From Pseudomonas pergaminensis (GTDB lineage Bacteria; Pseudomonadota; Gammaproteobacteria; Pseudomonadales; Pseudomonadaceae), in NCBI RefSeq assembly GCF_024112395.2, contig NZ_CP078013.2, positions 1,922,001 through 1,986,000 on the forward strand: DNA of 64,000 nucleotides, read 5' to 3'. The stretch's first letter is position 1; every line of letters begins with the position of its first letter. The notes below the pieces were generated by a model. That model was not told where the DNA came from and did no database searches. It saw only the letters and a list, made by a program, of their open reading frames with translations. Positions 44,824-53,547 of the stretch are shown here, piece after piece. The position numbers and the translations under genes are program-made.

Positions 44824-46173
44824 TTAGCGTTTGACTTGTTTCAACGTCTCGGCAATCAGGAACGCCAATTCCAGCGACTGATCGGCATTCATCCGTGGGT
44901 CGCAGTGGGTGTGGTAGCGGTCCGACAAGCCATCCTCGGTGATCGGCCGCGCGCCGCCGATGCATTCGGTGACGTTCTGCCCGGTCATCTCGATGTGAAT
45001 CCCGCCGGCATAGCTGCCCTCGGCCTGGTGCACCTGGAAGAACTCCTTTACCTCGCCCAGGATTTGCGCAAAGTCGCGGGTCTTGTAGCCGCTGCTGGCC
45101 TTGATGGTGTTGCCGTGCATCGGGTCGGAGCTCCACAGCACCTGCTTGCCCTCGCGCTGCACCGCGCGAATCAGGTTGGGCAGGTGGTCGCCGACCTTGC
45201 CGGCGCCCATGCGCGCGATCAGATTTAGGCGGCCCGGGTCGTTGTCCGGGTTGAGGATGTCGATCAGGCGGATCAGGTCATCCGGGTTCATGCTCGGGCC
45301 GACCTTGACCCCGATCGGGTTGTTCACCCCGCGCAGGAACTCGACGTGGGCACCGTCCAACTGACGGGTACGGTCGCCGATCCACAGCATGTGCGCCGAG
45401 CAGTCGTAGTAGTCGTTGGTCAGGCTGTCACGGCGCACGAAGGCTTGTTCGTAGTTGAGCAGCAGCGCTTCGTGGGCGGTGAAGACGCTGGTTTCGCGCA
45501 GTTGCGGCGAGCTGTCCATGCCGCAGGCGCGCATGAAAGCCAGGGTTTCGTCGATGCGGTCGGCCAGTTGGCTGTACTTTTCGGCCAGGGCGGAGTTGGC
45601 GATGAAGTCCAGGTTCCACTTGTGCACCTGGTGCAGGTCGGCAAACCCGCCCTGTGCGAAGGCACGCAACAGGTTCAGGGTGGCGGTGGACTGGTGGTAG
45701 GACTGCAGCAGGCGGTCGGGGTCCGGCACGCGGCTTTTTTCGTCGAAACCGATGCCATTGACGATATCGCCACGGTAGGCGGGCAGGGTGACGCCGTCGA
45801 TGGTTTCATCGTTGGCCGACCGCGGCTTGGCAAATTGGCCGGCCATGCGCCCGACTTTGACCACCGGGCAGCCGGCAGCGAAAGTCATCACGATCGCCAT
45901 CTGCAGCAGCACCTTGAAGGTGTCGCGGATCTTCGCGGCGGAGAACTCGGCGAAGCTCTCGGCGCAATCGCCGCCTTGCAGCAGGAACGCGCGCCCCTGG
46001 GTCACCTCGGCAAACTGGCGGCGCAACTCGCGGGCTTCACCGGCAAACACCAGTGGCGGGTAGCTGGCCAGGTTCTGCTCCACTTGCAACAAGTGCGCAG
46101 CGTCCGGGTACTGGGGTTGTTGCTGGATCGGCAGGGCGCGCCAGCTGTCGGGGCTCCAGGGTTGGCTCATCAT
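44824..46173 (-). CDS. Type II DAHP synthase (plant/PhzC-like class)
   Basis: The 449-residue enzyme belongs to the AroH/PhzC class [83 protein letters not shown] and [20 protein letters not shown]. It catalyses the same PEP plus erythrose-4-phosphate condensation as the type I enzyme at 29.7 kb but with a different regulatory architecture. No phenazine genes are nearby, so it is a primary-metabolism isoenzyme. ATG codons at 46173 and 46170 are adjacent; the second has better spacing to the GAG upstream. Confidence 0.95.
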   Translation of the reverse strand: MMSQPWSPDSWRALPIQQQPQYPDAAHLLQVEQNLASYPPLVFAGEARELRRQFAEVTQGRAFLLQGGDCAESFAEFSAAKIRDTFKVLLQMAIVMTFAAGCPVVKVGRMAGQFAKPRSANDETIDGVTLPAYRGDIVNGIGFDEKSRVPDPDRLLQSYHQSTATLNLLRAFAQGGFADLHQVHKWNLDFIANSALAEKYSQLADRIDETLAFMRACGMDSSPQLRETSVFTAHEALLLNYEQAFVRRDSLTNDYYDCSAHMLWIGDRTRQLDGAHVEFLRGVNNPIGVKVGPSMNPDDLIRLIDILNPDNDPGRLNLIARMGAGKVGDHLPNLIRAVQREGKQVLWSSDPMHGNTIKASSGYKTRDFAQILGEVKEFFQVHQAEGSYAGGIHIEMTGQNVTECIGGARPITEDGLSDRYHTHCDPRMNADQSLELAFLIAETLKQVKR

Positions 46174-46294
46174 GAACTCGATTGGCTGATTGACGGTCGG
46201 GCGCCAATGTTATCAGCAATTAGTGCGTGACCTGTTGCCGCCGGTTGGCCGACAATCGCGCCTTTGCCGTGCGGTAAACCCCTTAGGAGTAGTG

Positions 46295-47050
46295 ATGACC
46301 GAGGAGCGTGTCGAGCGCCTGCTCGCCGAAGTCCATGATGATTTCGGCATGATCCGTGTGCTCGAAGTGGCCGATTACCGTTTTCTCGAGTTTGGCGACG
46401 CCATCGAGCAAAGCTGCGTGTTCACCGCTGACCCTAGTTGGCTGGAGTACGACTACACCCGTGCGATGCTGATTGGTGCGTTGTGCCATGCGCAACCGGA
46501 GAGCGCGCTGTTCCTCGGCCTGGGCGCCGGCACGCTGACCCAGGCGTGCCTGAAGTTCCTGCCGCTGGAAGATGTGGAAGCCATCGAACTGCGCCCCGAT
46601 GTGCCGCGCCTGGCCATCGAATACCTGGGGCTCGACGACGATCCGCGGCTGTACATCCGCATCGGTGACGCCCTGCAATTGCTCGACAGCGCCGAGCCGG
46701 CCGACCTGATTTTCGTCGACCTCTACACCGACGTCGGCCCAGGCGTCGGCCATCTGGCGTGGACCTTCCTGGAAAACTGCCAGAAAAAGCTCAACCCCGG
46801 CGGCTGGCTGGTGATCAACCAGTGGGCCACCGACGATGGCAAGCCCCTGGGGGCGGCGTTGTTGCGTGGGTTGTACCACCGGCATTACTGGGAGTTGCCG
46901 GTGAAGGAGGGCAATGTGATTCTGCTGGTGCCGTCCGAACTGGACCAGGAACTGGAAATGGATGCGCTCTCGGCCCGTGCCGAAGCGTTAGCGCCGAGGT
47001 TGGGGTACTCGTTGCAGCCGTTGATCAAGGCGATTCGGCCCGCAACCTAG
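46295..47050 (+). CDS. Spermidine synthase-like methyltransferase-fold protein
   Basis: The 251-residue protein has a Rossmann SAM/dcSAM-binding fold: ALFLGLGAGTLTQACLKF (glycine loop), VEAIELRPDVPRLAIEYLG (acidic loop), LIFVDLYTDVGPGVGHLAWT and LNPGGWLVINQWATDDGKP. Orphan spermidine-synthase-like proteins often lack aminopropyl transfer activity, so the function is unproven. AGGAG is 6 nt before the ATG at 46295. The gene is divergent from the type II DAHP synthase. Confidence 0.82.
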   Translation: MTEERVERLLAEVHDDFGMIRVLEVADYRFLEFGDAIEQSCVFTADPSWLEYDYTRAMLIGALCHAQPESALFLGLGAGTLTQACLKFLPLEDVEAIELRPDVPRLAIEYLGLDDDPRLYIRIGDALQLLDSAEPADLIFVDLYTDVGPGVGHLAWTFLENCQKKLNPGGWLVINQWATDDGKPLGAALLRGLYHRHYWELPVKEGNVILLVPSELDQELEMDALSARAEALAPRLGYSLQPLIKAIRPAT

Positions 47051-47061
47051 TTGCTTGTTCG

Positions 47062-47138
47062 GACGCCTTCGCGGGCGAGCCCGCTCCCACAGGGGCATGC
47101 ACTTCAAACTGTGGGAGCCGGCTTGCCCGCGAAGCGGC
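47062..47138. repeat. REP palindrome pair
   Basis: The left arm (47062-47092) contains GCGGGCGAGCCCGCTCCCAC, and the right arm (47109-47138) contains GTGGGAGCCGGCTTGCCCGC. They are separated by about 16 bp between convergent genes. Confidence 0.85.
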
Positions 47139-47151
47139 CGCTACTGCCAAT

Positions 47152-47943
47152 TCAAATGCCCTTGAACACCCCAGGCCGCTTCTCGATCATCGCCCGCACA
47201 CCTTCCTTGGCATCTTCACTGTTAAGCAGCTTATCCACCATCGGCGGCAACGCGGCCGCCGCCACGGTTTCACCCTCCATGCGCGCCAGGCGCGCCGACA
47301 TCAACGTCGCCTGCACACCCAGCGGTGCCTGGCGGGCAATGCGGTTGGCCAGTTCGACGGCGCGGGGCAGCAGGTCTTCGCTGGCCATCACTTCTTGCAC
47401 CAGGCCCAGGCGCAAGGCGTCATGGGCATCGAACTCATCGCCAGTGAGCAGCCAGCGCATCGCGTTGCCCCAGCCGGCGATCTGGTGAAAGCGCAACGTC
47501 GCGCCGCCGAACGGAAAGATCCCGCGCTGGACTTCCATCTGCGCAAAGCGCGTGTTGCTGGCGCAAAGATTGATATCTGCGGCCAACATCAGCTCGATGC
47601 CGATGGTGAGGCAGTAGCCCTGGGCCGCGACGATCACCGGTTTGCTTACCCGCGGGCCGGCGAACACGCCCCAAGGGTCGCAGCCCCCCAGCGGCGGTTG
47701 CCAGCCGCCTGCCATCACACTACTGACATTGGCCAGGTCCAGCCCGGCCGTGAAGTGATCGCCATGGGCAAACACCACGGCCACCCGTGCGTCGTCATTT
47801 CGATCAAATTCGCCATAGGCCAGGCTCAGTTCATTGAGCAGGTCCAGGTCGAAAGCGTTGCGCTTGGCCACCCGGTCCAGGCCCAGCATCAGGACATGGC
47901 CCTGGAGTTCACGGCTGACGCGGCTGCTGCTGGCTTGATTCAT
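47152..47943 (-). CDS. Enoyl-CoA hydratase/isomerase (crotonase) family protein
   Basis: The 263-residue protein has the crotonase fold: RNAFDLDLLNELSLAYGEF, the oxyanion-hole segment HFTAGLDLANVSSVMAGG, PVIVAAQGYCLTIGIELMLA and ADINLCASNTRFAQMEVQRG. The second oxyanion motif is FPFGGATLRFHQIAGW. Catalytic Glu positions look altered (YCLTIGIELML; MEVQRGIFPF), so the reaction could be hydration, isomerisation or thioester hydrolysis. GAGGGC is 9 nt before the ATG at 47943. It is a single gene divergent from deaD across 424 bp. Confidence 0.88.
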   Translation of the reverse strand: MNQASSSRVSRELQGHVLMLGLDRVAKRNAFDLDLLNELSLAYGEFDRNDDARVAVVFAHGDHFTAGLDLANVSSVMAGGWQPPLGGCDPWGVFAGPRVSKPVIVAAQGYCLTIGIELMLAADINLCASNTRFAQMEVQRGIFPFGGATLRFHQIAGWGNAMRWLLTGDEFDAHDALRLGLVQEVMASEDLLPRAVELANRIARQAPLGVQATLMSARLARMEGETVAAAALPPMVDKLLNSEDAKEGVRAMIEKRPGVFKGI

Positions 47944-48366
47944 GGGGTGTGCCCTCGGGCGCGGGGAAGGGTTTCGGACCAAAGGGTCGGAAAGGTCAGG
48001 TGAACCGTTTAAGCTTTGCGACCAACAGGGCCGGGCCTTTGAAAAATAGACCCTGGCGCAGTTATCTGCAAAGGCTGTGACGCAGCGCGGTTTATCGGCG
48101 CCTGGCGATAAAAAAAGCTCCCTTTTTCAGCTATTTCCGGTATAGTGCGCGCCGGCCTTTAACCGGGCCGCGTTTAGGTAGCGCAATTCCCCGAAGTCAG
48201 CTTCGGCTGCACGTCCGCACAGCGGACTCTCCCTTGACGAATCTTTTTCATTCATTCGTTTTCGCAAATCCCCGCCGACAAAGCAGCCAGGGCGACTCTT
48301 GAGTCTCAACACGGCATGCGCAGCTTTGGAGCATGGGTCTTTGCGGATGCACTTAGAGGCAGACCC
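47944..48366 (+). promoter_or_regulatory. Promoter and structured leader of deaD
   Basis: The 423-bp gap holds the deaD control region. A TATAGT -10-like hexamer (48141-48146) gives a leader of about 215 nt, long for a housekeeping mRNA. It contains two tight hairpins, CCGAAG/CTTCGG (48191-48206) and GTCCGC/GCGGAC (48213-48227), then a T-rich stretch (48240-48265). A final helix, CATGGGTCT (48332-48340) with AGACCCATG (48361-48369), pairs with the start codon itself. The other half (47944-48120) holds the enoyl-CoA hydratase promoter and no gene that I can see. Confidence 0.6.
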
Positions 48367-50040
48367 ATGACCCAGGAAACCGGCGGCTTCGCCGCTTTTA
48401 ATCTTAACCCGAATATTCTTGCAGCCGTCGCAGCGACCGGCTACGAAGAGCCTTCGGCGATTCAGCAGCAATCGATCCCGATCATCATGGCCGGCCAGGA
48501 CATGATTGGCCAGGCGCAAACCGGTACCGGCAAAACCGCCGCATTCGCCCTGCCTATCCTGCACTGCATCGATCCTGCCAAGCGCGAACCGCAAGCCCTG
48601 ATCCTGGCGCCAACCCGTGAGTTGGCGCTGCAAGTAGCAACCGCTTTTGAAACCTACGCCAAGCAAATGCCAGGCGTAACTGTTGTGGCCGTTTACGGCG
48701 GCGCGCCTATGGGCCCGCAACTCAAAGCAATCCGTAACGGCGCACAGATCGTTGTCGCCACCCCGGGCCGTCTGTGCGACCACCTGCGTCGTGACGAGAA
48801 AGTCCTGTCGACCGTGAACCACCTGGTTCTGGACGAAGCTGACGAAATGTTGAAGCTGGGCTTCATGGATGACCTGGAAGTCATCTTCAAGGCACTGCCG
48901 CCCACCCGTCAGACCGTATTGTTCTCGGCCACCTTGCCACAGTCGATCCGTGCCATTGCCGAACGCCACCTGCGCGATCCGCAACACGTGAAGATCCAGA
49001 CCAAGACCCAGACCGTTACCGCGATCGAACAGGCTCACCTGTTGGTTCACGCTGACCAGAAGACCTCGGCTGTATTGAGCCTGCTGGAAGTCGAAGACTT
49101 CGACGCCCTGATCATGTTCGTGCGCACCAAGCAAGCGACCCTGGACCTGGCAAGCGCCCTGGAAGCCAAAGGCTACAAGGCCGCCGCGCTGAACGGCGAC
49201 ATCGCCCAGAACCAGCGTGAGCGCGTCATCGACTCCCTCAAGGATGGCCGCCTGGACATCGTTGTGGCGACCGACGTTGCTGCCCGTGGTCTTGACGTTC
49301 CACGTATCACCCACGTGTTCAACGTTGACATGCCGTACGACCCAGAGTCCTACGTTCACCGTATCGGCCGTACTGGCCGTGCCGGTCGCGAAGGTCGCGC
49401 TCTGCTGCTGGTCACTCCACGTGAGCGCCGCATGCTGCAAGTGATCGAGCGTGTTACCGGCCAGAAAGTCGCTGAAGTGCGCCTGCCGGATGCCCAGGCA
49501 GTCCTCGATGCCCGCATCAAGAAACTGACCAACAGCCTGGCGCCATTGGTGGCTGACGCTGAATCGACCCACGGCGAACTGCTGGACCGCCTGACCGCCG
49601 ATATCGGTTGCACCCCGCGTGCCCTGGCCGCAGCCTTGCTGCGCAAAGCTACCAACGGTCAAGCCCTGACCCTGGCAGCCATCGAGAAAGAACGTCCACT
49701 GGTTCCGAACAGCGCGCCACGCGGTGATCGTCCAGAGCGTTCCGGCGACCGTCCAGACCGTGGTGATCGTGAGCGTCGCGCTCCGGTGCCATTGGCTGAA
49801 GGCCGTGCTCGTTGCCGTACCGCGCTGGGCGCGCGTGATGGTATCGCTGCCAAGAACCTGCTGGGCGCTATCCTCAACGAGGGTGGCCTGGCACGTGAAG
49901 CCATCGGTCGTATCCAGGTCCGTGACAGCTTCTCCCTGGTGGAGCTGCCGGAAGACGGTCTGGAAAAACTGCTGGCCAAGCTCAAAGACACTCGCGTTGC
50001 CGGTAAGCAGCTGAAGCTGCGTCGCTACCGCGAAGATTGA
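48367..50040 (+). CDS. deaD: DEAD-box ATP-dependent RNA helicase DeaD/CsdA
   Basis: The 557-residue helicase has all motifs: Q motif SAIQQQSIPIIMAGQDMIGQ, Walker A AQTGTGKT, PTRELA, TPGR, VLDEADEMLKLGF, SAT, and YVHRIGRTGRAGREG. The long C-terminal part has the DeaD-type RNA-binding domain (RDGIAAKNLLGAILNEGGLA, DSFSLVELPEDGLEKLLAKL) after an Arg/Asp/Glu-rich linker (RGDRPERSGDRPDRGDRERR). It remodels mRNA and ribosome precursors, mainly in the cold. GAGG lies 8 nt before the ATG at 48367. A long structured leader precedes it. Confidence 0.95.
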   Translation: MTQETGGFAAFNLNPNILAAVAATGYEEPSAIQQQSIPIIMAGQDMIGQAQTGTGKTAAFALPILHCIDPAKREPQALILAPTRELALQVATAFETYAKQMPGVTVVAVYGGAPMGPQLKAIRNGAQIVVATPGRLCDHLRRDEKVLSTVNHLVLDEADEMLKLGFMDDLEVIFKALPPTRQTVLFSATLPQSIRAIAERHLRDPQHVKIQTKTQTVTAIEQAHLLVHADQKTSAVLSLLEVEDFDALIMFVRTKQATLDLASALEAKGYKAAALNGDIAQNQRERVIDSLKDGRLDIVVATDVAARGLDVPRITHVFNVDMPYDPESYVHRIGRTGRAGREGRALLLVTPRERRMLQVIERVTGQKVAEVRLPDAQAVLDARIKKLTNSLAPLVADAESTHGELLDRLTADIGCTPRALAAALLRKATNGQALTLAAIEKERPLVPNSAPRGDRPERSGDRPDRGDRERRAPVPLAEGRARCRTALGARDGIAAKNLLGAILNEGGLAREAIGRIQVRDSFSLVELPEDGLEKLLAKLKDTRVAGKQLKLRRYRED

Positions 50041-50067
50041 TCCGCCCTTGGGCTGATTGATCGCACC

Positions 50068-50101
50068 TAAAAAATCCCCGACTCGGTCGGGGATTTTTTT
50101 T
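50068..50101 (+). terminator. Terminator of deaD
   Basis: AAAATCCCCGA (50071-50081) pairs with TCGGGGATTTT (50087-50097) with a 5-nt loop, followed by TTTTT. Confidence 0.92.
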
Positions 50102-50172
50102 GCTGATATTTTTACACGGCTATGCAGCAACTGTAGGGCCCGGCTGTCAGTGCCAAGTGTGTGGGCTGGAGC

Positions 50173-50204
50173 GCCGCACTCGCCGGCAAGCCGGCTCCTG
50201 CAAG
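50173..50204. repeat. Single REP element
   Basis: CGCCGGCAAGCCGGCTCCTG (50181-50200) is one REP unit of the GCCGGCTTGCCGGC type with no inverted partner, between deaD and the dioxygenase gene. Confidence 0.65.
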
Positions 50205-50211
50205 GGGGGCG

Positions 50212-50979
50212 TCAGCCGAAGCGGTAGATGTCCATGCCCAGCGCACCCAGGGTGAAGCCCTGGTGCGCCACGCTGAAATCGCCACCGGCACCCCGCGCAA
50301 AATACAGCGGCAGCAGGTGTTCATCACTGGGATGGTTGCGCACGGCATTCGGCGCCTGGCGACGGTAGTCGTGCAAGGCGGTTTCATCGTTGGCCGCCAG
50401 CTTGTCGACGACCCAGTCGCGGAACGCCAGCGCCCATGGCGTGATGGTCTCCGGCCCGGCGCGCCAATCAAGTTCACCGAGGTTATGGGTGATGCTGCCC
50501 GAGCCGATCAGCAACACACCTTGCTCGCGCAGGCTGGCCAGGGCATGCCCGACGCGGGTCTGCAGGGCAGGGCCCATGCGGCTGGGCAGGGACACCTGCA
50601 CCACCGGAATATCCGCCGCCGGGTACATCAGCGACAGTGGTACCCAGGTACCGTGGTCGAAGGGGCGCCGGTCATCAATGCGGGCATTGAGGCCATCGGC
50701 GTGCAGCAATTGGACGATCTCGCTGGCCAACTGCGGGTCACCCGGCGCCGGGTATTGCACGGCGAACAATTCGCGCGGGAAACCGCCGAAGTCGTGCCAG
50801 GTTTCGGGCGCTGCGCTACCGCTGACCAAGAGTTCTTGGCTCTCCCAGTGTGCCGACACCACCACGATCGCCTTGGGCCGTGGCAGCTCGGCTGCCAGGC
50901 GCTGCAACGCGGGGCCGCTGGCGCCGGGTTGCAGGGCGAGCATGGGCGAACCGTGGGAGATAAACAGGCTGGGGAACAT
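50212..50979 (-). CDS. DODA-type extradiol aromatic ring-opening dioxygenase (YgiD-like)
   Basis: The 255-residue protein belongs to the LigB/YgiD family: ISHGSPMLALQPGASGPALQ with the metal-binding His9 region (near residue 9), VVVSAHWES, APETWHDFGGFP, DHGTWVPL and SGSITHNLGELDW. The histidines supply the Zn/Fe site. E. coli YgiD cleaves DOPA by 4,5-extradiol ring opening; here the substrate is unknown. The start at 50979 matches MFPSLFISHGSP. It is opposite tpm and transcribed toward deaD. Confidence 0.9.
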   Translation of the reverse strand: MFPSLFISHGSPMLALQPGASGPALQRLAAELPRPKAIVVVSAHWESQELLVSGSAAPETWHDFGGFPRELFAVQYPAPGDPQLASEIVQLLHADGLNARIDDRRPFDHGTWVPLSLMYPAADIPVVQVSLPSRMGPALQTRVGHALASLREQGVLLIGSGSITHNLGELDWRAGPETITPWALAFRDWVVDKLAANDETALHDYRRQAPNAVRNHPSDEHLLPLYFARGAGGDFSVAHQGFTLGALGMDIYRFG

Positions 50980-51082
50980 AAGGGGGGTCCTGAGCGTTAA
51001 CATGGGCCCATCTTTAATCAGATCATTGATCTAAATCTAATATAAGTTTTAGTGCCTTTTGATCGAGTTTTCGGGAGGATCC

Positions 51083-51739
51083 ATGGAGCCTAAGTTTTGG
51101 CAGGAGCGCTGGGCGCGCAACCAGATCGGTTTTCATTTGCCCGAGGTCAATCCCTACCTGCAACGGCACTGGCCACCGTTGGCGCTCGCCCGAGACGCCC
51201 AGGTGCTGGTGCCCCTGTGTGGCAAGAGCCTGGATTTGATGTGGCTGGCCAGCCATGGGCTGCGAGTCATGGGCGTGGAGCTGTCGGAACAGGCCGTGGA
51301 GGCGTTTTTCAGTGAGCAGAGCCTTGTGCCACGCATTACACGGCGGGGGGCGTTCACGGTGTATCAGGCTGATCTGATCGAGGTATGGTGCGGCGATTTC
51401 TTTGCCCTGGACGCCGAGGCACTGGCTGATTGCACCGGGCTGTATGACCGAGCCGCACTGATAGCCTTGCCGCCGTTGATGCGTGCGCGGTATGCGGAGC
51501 ACCTGAACCATCTGCTGCGTCCCGGCTGCCAGGGGCTGCTGGTCACTCTTGATTACGACCAGACCCAAAAAGCTGGGCCGCCGTTTGCGGTGACGGATGA
51601 TGAAGTGAAGGTGTTGTTTGGGGCGGAATGGACGTTGGGGGTGCTTGAGGAGCAAGACATCCTGGGTGAGAGTTGGAAGTTTGTGCAGGACGGTGTTACG
51701 CGGCTTGATGAGCGGGTTTATCAGCTGACTATGCGTTGA
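51083..51739 (+). CDS. tpm: Thiopurine S-methyltransferase family protein
   Basis: The 218-residue SAM-dependent methyltransferase has the family start [18 protein letters not shown], the SAM site [29 protein letters not shown], and [20 protein letters not shown], plus [16 protein letters not shown]. The bacterial enzyme is known in Pseudomonas for resistance to tellurite and methylation of thiopurines or selenium. GGGAGG lies 5-9 nt before the ATG at 51083. The gene is followed by 600 bp of repeats. Confidence 0.94.
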   Translation: MEPKFWQERWARNQIGFHLPEVNPYLQRHWPPLALARDAQVLVPLCGKSLDLMWLASHGLRVMGVELSEQAVEAFFSEQSLVPRITRRGAFTVYQADLIEVWCGDFFALDAEALADCTGLYDRAALIALPPLMRARYAEHLNHLLRPGCQGLLVTLDYDQTQKAGPPFAVTDDEVKVLFGAEWTLGVLEEQDILGESWKFVQDGVTRLDERVYQLTMR

Positions 51740-51814
51740 TCAGGGCAGTGCGATTGCGGCATGGGTATTTATACGACTCCGGGTAGGGCGTCGGACCTGG
51801 GGTGAGGGCGCTAC
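51740..51814. other. Short spacer after tpm
   Basis: Plain sequence with no open frame of note; it starts the repeat-rich 617-bp gap between tpm and htpX. Confidence 0.4.
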
Positions 51815-52025
51815 CTAACGATTACCCTGGGATCCAAATGTGTATGGCTTGCCTGCGAACGCGGCCTAACTGCCGACCACAATCTAACGATCACCCCGCG
51901 ATCCAACTGTAGGAGCTGGCTTGCCAGCTATGTCGGCCTAACTGCCGACCACGCTCTAACTGTCACCCGCGATCCAATTGTGGGAGCTGGCTTGCCTGCG
52001 AAGGCGGCCTGACAGCCGACCTGGA
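51815..52025. repeat. Three tandem imperfect repeats of about 70 bp with embedded REP halves
   Basis: Units start at 51815, 51884 and 51956, each beginning CTAAC, then a (T/C)CACCC-GCGATCCAA block, a REP-like (T/G)GGAGCTGGCTTGCC core and ending GGCCTAACTGCCGACC. The units differ mainly at the REP core; unit one has a degraded core (TGTATGGCTTGCCTGCGAAC). There is no coding potential. Confidence 0.75.
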
Positions 52026-52040
52026 TGTTGGATCTGGCTG

Positions 52041-52125
52041 GGTACATATCCGTTATTCAGATAACGGCTGCATGGGTTCCGCCCTTACGGGGGCTAAGCC
52101 GGCATCCCTGCCGGTTTACCCCAAA
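52041..52125. repeat. Fragment of a Pseudomonas interspersed repeat
   Basis: GGTACATATCCGTTATTCAG, then AACGGCTGCATGGGTTCCGC and CCTTACGGGGGCTAAGCC form a sequence I remember from many P. fluorescens-group intergenic regions. Here it is short and followed by unrelated sequence. It has no gene and its origin is unknown. Confidence 0.5.
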
Positions 52126-52221
52126 ATCCCTGTCGAATTCTGGCCAGCGTGTTTGACGGGGCGCCTAAGATCAAAAGCAACATCAAGTTCAAGAGCGGCT
52201 CGCTTCGCATCGTGGTTAGGG

Positions 52222-52297
52222 ATGGCCATCGCGAGCACGCCCGGCTGCTGCATGTGCCCACGTACGGCTGTGGGAGCCGGGCGTGCCCGCGATGACG
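52222..52297. repeat. REP pair with a degenerate left arm
   Basis: The left arm CCATCGCGAGCACGCCCGGC (52226-52245) and the right arm TGGGAGCCGGGCGTGCCCGC (52271-52290) partly invert (the left arm lacks the outer CCCAC), just before the htpX terminator. Confidence 0.7.
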
Positions 52298-52310
52298 ATA
52301 TTCGCGCCCA

Positions 52311-52337
52311 CAAAAAAGGGGCGATCAGATCGCCCCT
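52311..52337 (-). terminator. Terminator of htpX
   Basis: On the minus strand AGGGGCGAT and ATCGCCCCT (52317-52325, 52329-52337) form a 9-bp stem with a 3-nt loop followed by TTTTTTG. Confidence 0.9.
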
Positions 52338-52355
52338 CGTTGCGTCACCTTGTAC

Positions 52356-53243
52356 TTAGCCCCGACGGCGCAGTGCGTCGATGCGCTCTTCCAGTGGCGG
52401 GTGGCTCATGAACAGGCGAGCCATGCCCTGTTTGATGCCGCCGTTGATGCCGAAGGCTGTCAGGCTGTCTGGCATATGCACCGGCAGGCCCTGTTCGGAG
52501 CGCAGGTGTTGCAGCGCTGCAATCATCGCCCCGGTACCGGCCAGGCGAGCACCGGCTTCGTCTGCACGGAATTCGCGTTTGCGCGAGAACCACATGGTGA
52601 TCGCGCTGGCCAGGAAGCCCAGCACCAGTTCAGCGAAGATGGTCGCCACGAAGTAGGCAATGCCGCGACCGCCTTCGTTCTTGAAGATCACCTTGTCGAC
52701 AAAGTTGCCGATGATCCGCGCGAAGAACATCACGAAGGTGTTCACCACGCCCTGGACCAGCGCCAGTGTGACCATGTCACCGTTGGCCACGTGGCCGATC
52801 TCGTGGGCCAGCACCGCCTTCACTTCATCGTACGAGAAGCGTTCCAGCATGCCCTGGCTGACGGCAACGAGTGCGTCGTTCTTGTTCCAGCCGGTGGCAA
52901 ACGCGTTGGCTTCATAGGCCGGGAAGATCCCGACCTCAGGCATCTTGATACCCGCCTCGCGGGACAACTGCTCAACGGTCTGCAGCAACCATTGCTCATG
53001 CCGGGTACGTGGCTGGGTGATCACCTGGGTGCTGGTGCTCATCTTTGCCATCCACTTGGAGATGAAGAGCGAGAACAGCGAGCCGGCAAAACCAAAGACC
53101 GCACAGAAAATCAGCAGCTGATTGAGGTTCAGGTCAACCCCGTTGGCCGCCATGAACCCGTTGAAGCCGAAAAGGCTCAAGGTGATGCTGGCAATCAGCA
53201 CGACCGCAAGGTTAGTGGCCAAGAACAGCAGGATGCGCATCAT
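52356..53243 (-). CDS. htpX: HtpX inner-membrane zinc metalloprotease
   Basis: The 295-residue membrane protease has N-terminal helices ([39 protein letters not shown]) and the zinc site [10 protein letters not shown] near residue 145. The third ligand Glu is in [14 protein letters not shown] and further helices are present. HtpX takes part in membrane-protein quality control with FtsH and is often under heat or envelope-stress control. It ends with ALRRRG and a terminator. It lies 305 bp downstream of the alaA-like gene on the same strand. Confidence 0.96.
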   Translation of the reverse strand: MMRILLFLATNLAVVLIASITLSLFGFNGFMAANGVDLNLNQLLIFCAVFGFAGSLFSLFISKWMAKMSTSTQVITQPRTRHEQWLLQTVEQLSREAGIKMPEVGIFPAYEANAFATGWNKNDALVAVSQGMLERFSYDEVKAVLAHEIGHVANGDMVTLALVQGVVNTFVMFFARIIGNFVDKVIFKNEGGRGIAYFVATIFAELVLGFLASAITMWFSRKREFRADEAGARLAGTGAMIAALQHLRSEQGLPVHMPDSLTAFGINGGIKQGMARLFMSHPPLEERIDALRRRG

Positions 53244-53507
53244 GGTTGTAGAATTCTCCTCATGCTTAATATGTCGCGTACTGCGGGGTATATAAGGTGC
53301 GGCATGGGGTGATTCAACCGAGCGACTATTTCAAACTGTGTCCTACAGCATGAATGTAGGGCCGTGAAGGGATTTTCCGAGGTTCAAAAGGCGTCTTGAC
53401 CGGTTCGCCGTTACCTTTGCGCCCTGTAATCATAGGGGGTAGGTGGCAGTTTCGCCGCCAGCGAAGTGCTGGAATGGAGAAGGGGCAGAGAAGTGTTGCC
53501 AGATACT
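53244..53507. other. Intergenic region between htpX and the alaA-like gene
   Basis: This region holds the htpX promoter (minus strand). No open frame or repeat of note was seen, apart from the alaA terminator hairpin at its right edge. Confidence 0.4.
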
Positions 53508-53538
53508 CGCTGTACGACCGATTGTCGGTCGTACAGCG
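53508..53538 (-). terminator. Hairpin after the alaA-like gene
   Basis: A perfect 14-bp stem CGCTGTACGACCGA / TCGGTCGTACAGCG with a 3-nt loop lies 10 bp past the stop codon. There is no strong T-run, so it may be rho-independent only weakly. Confidence 0.6.
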
Positions 53539-53547
53539 CAGTTTGCA

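Noticed and set aside
45346..46230. Open frame of about 294 codons opposite the type II DAHP synthase
   Set aside because: Antisense shadow with no coding signs.
48127..50130. Long open frame on the minus strand across deaD (about 667 codons)
   Set aside because: It is the complement of a clearly conserved helicase gene; codon patterns and family motifs are all on the plus strand.
51815..52025. Possible CRISPR array (three regular repeats)
   Set aside because: The repeats are about 70 bp, adjacent without unique spacers, and contain REP cores; no cas genes are present.
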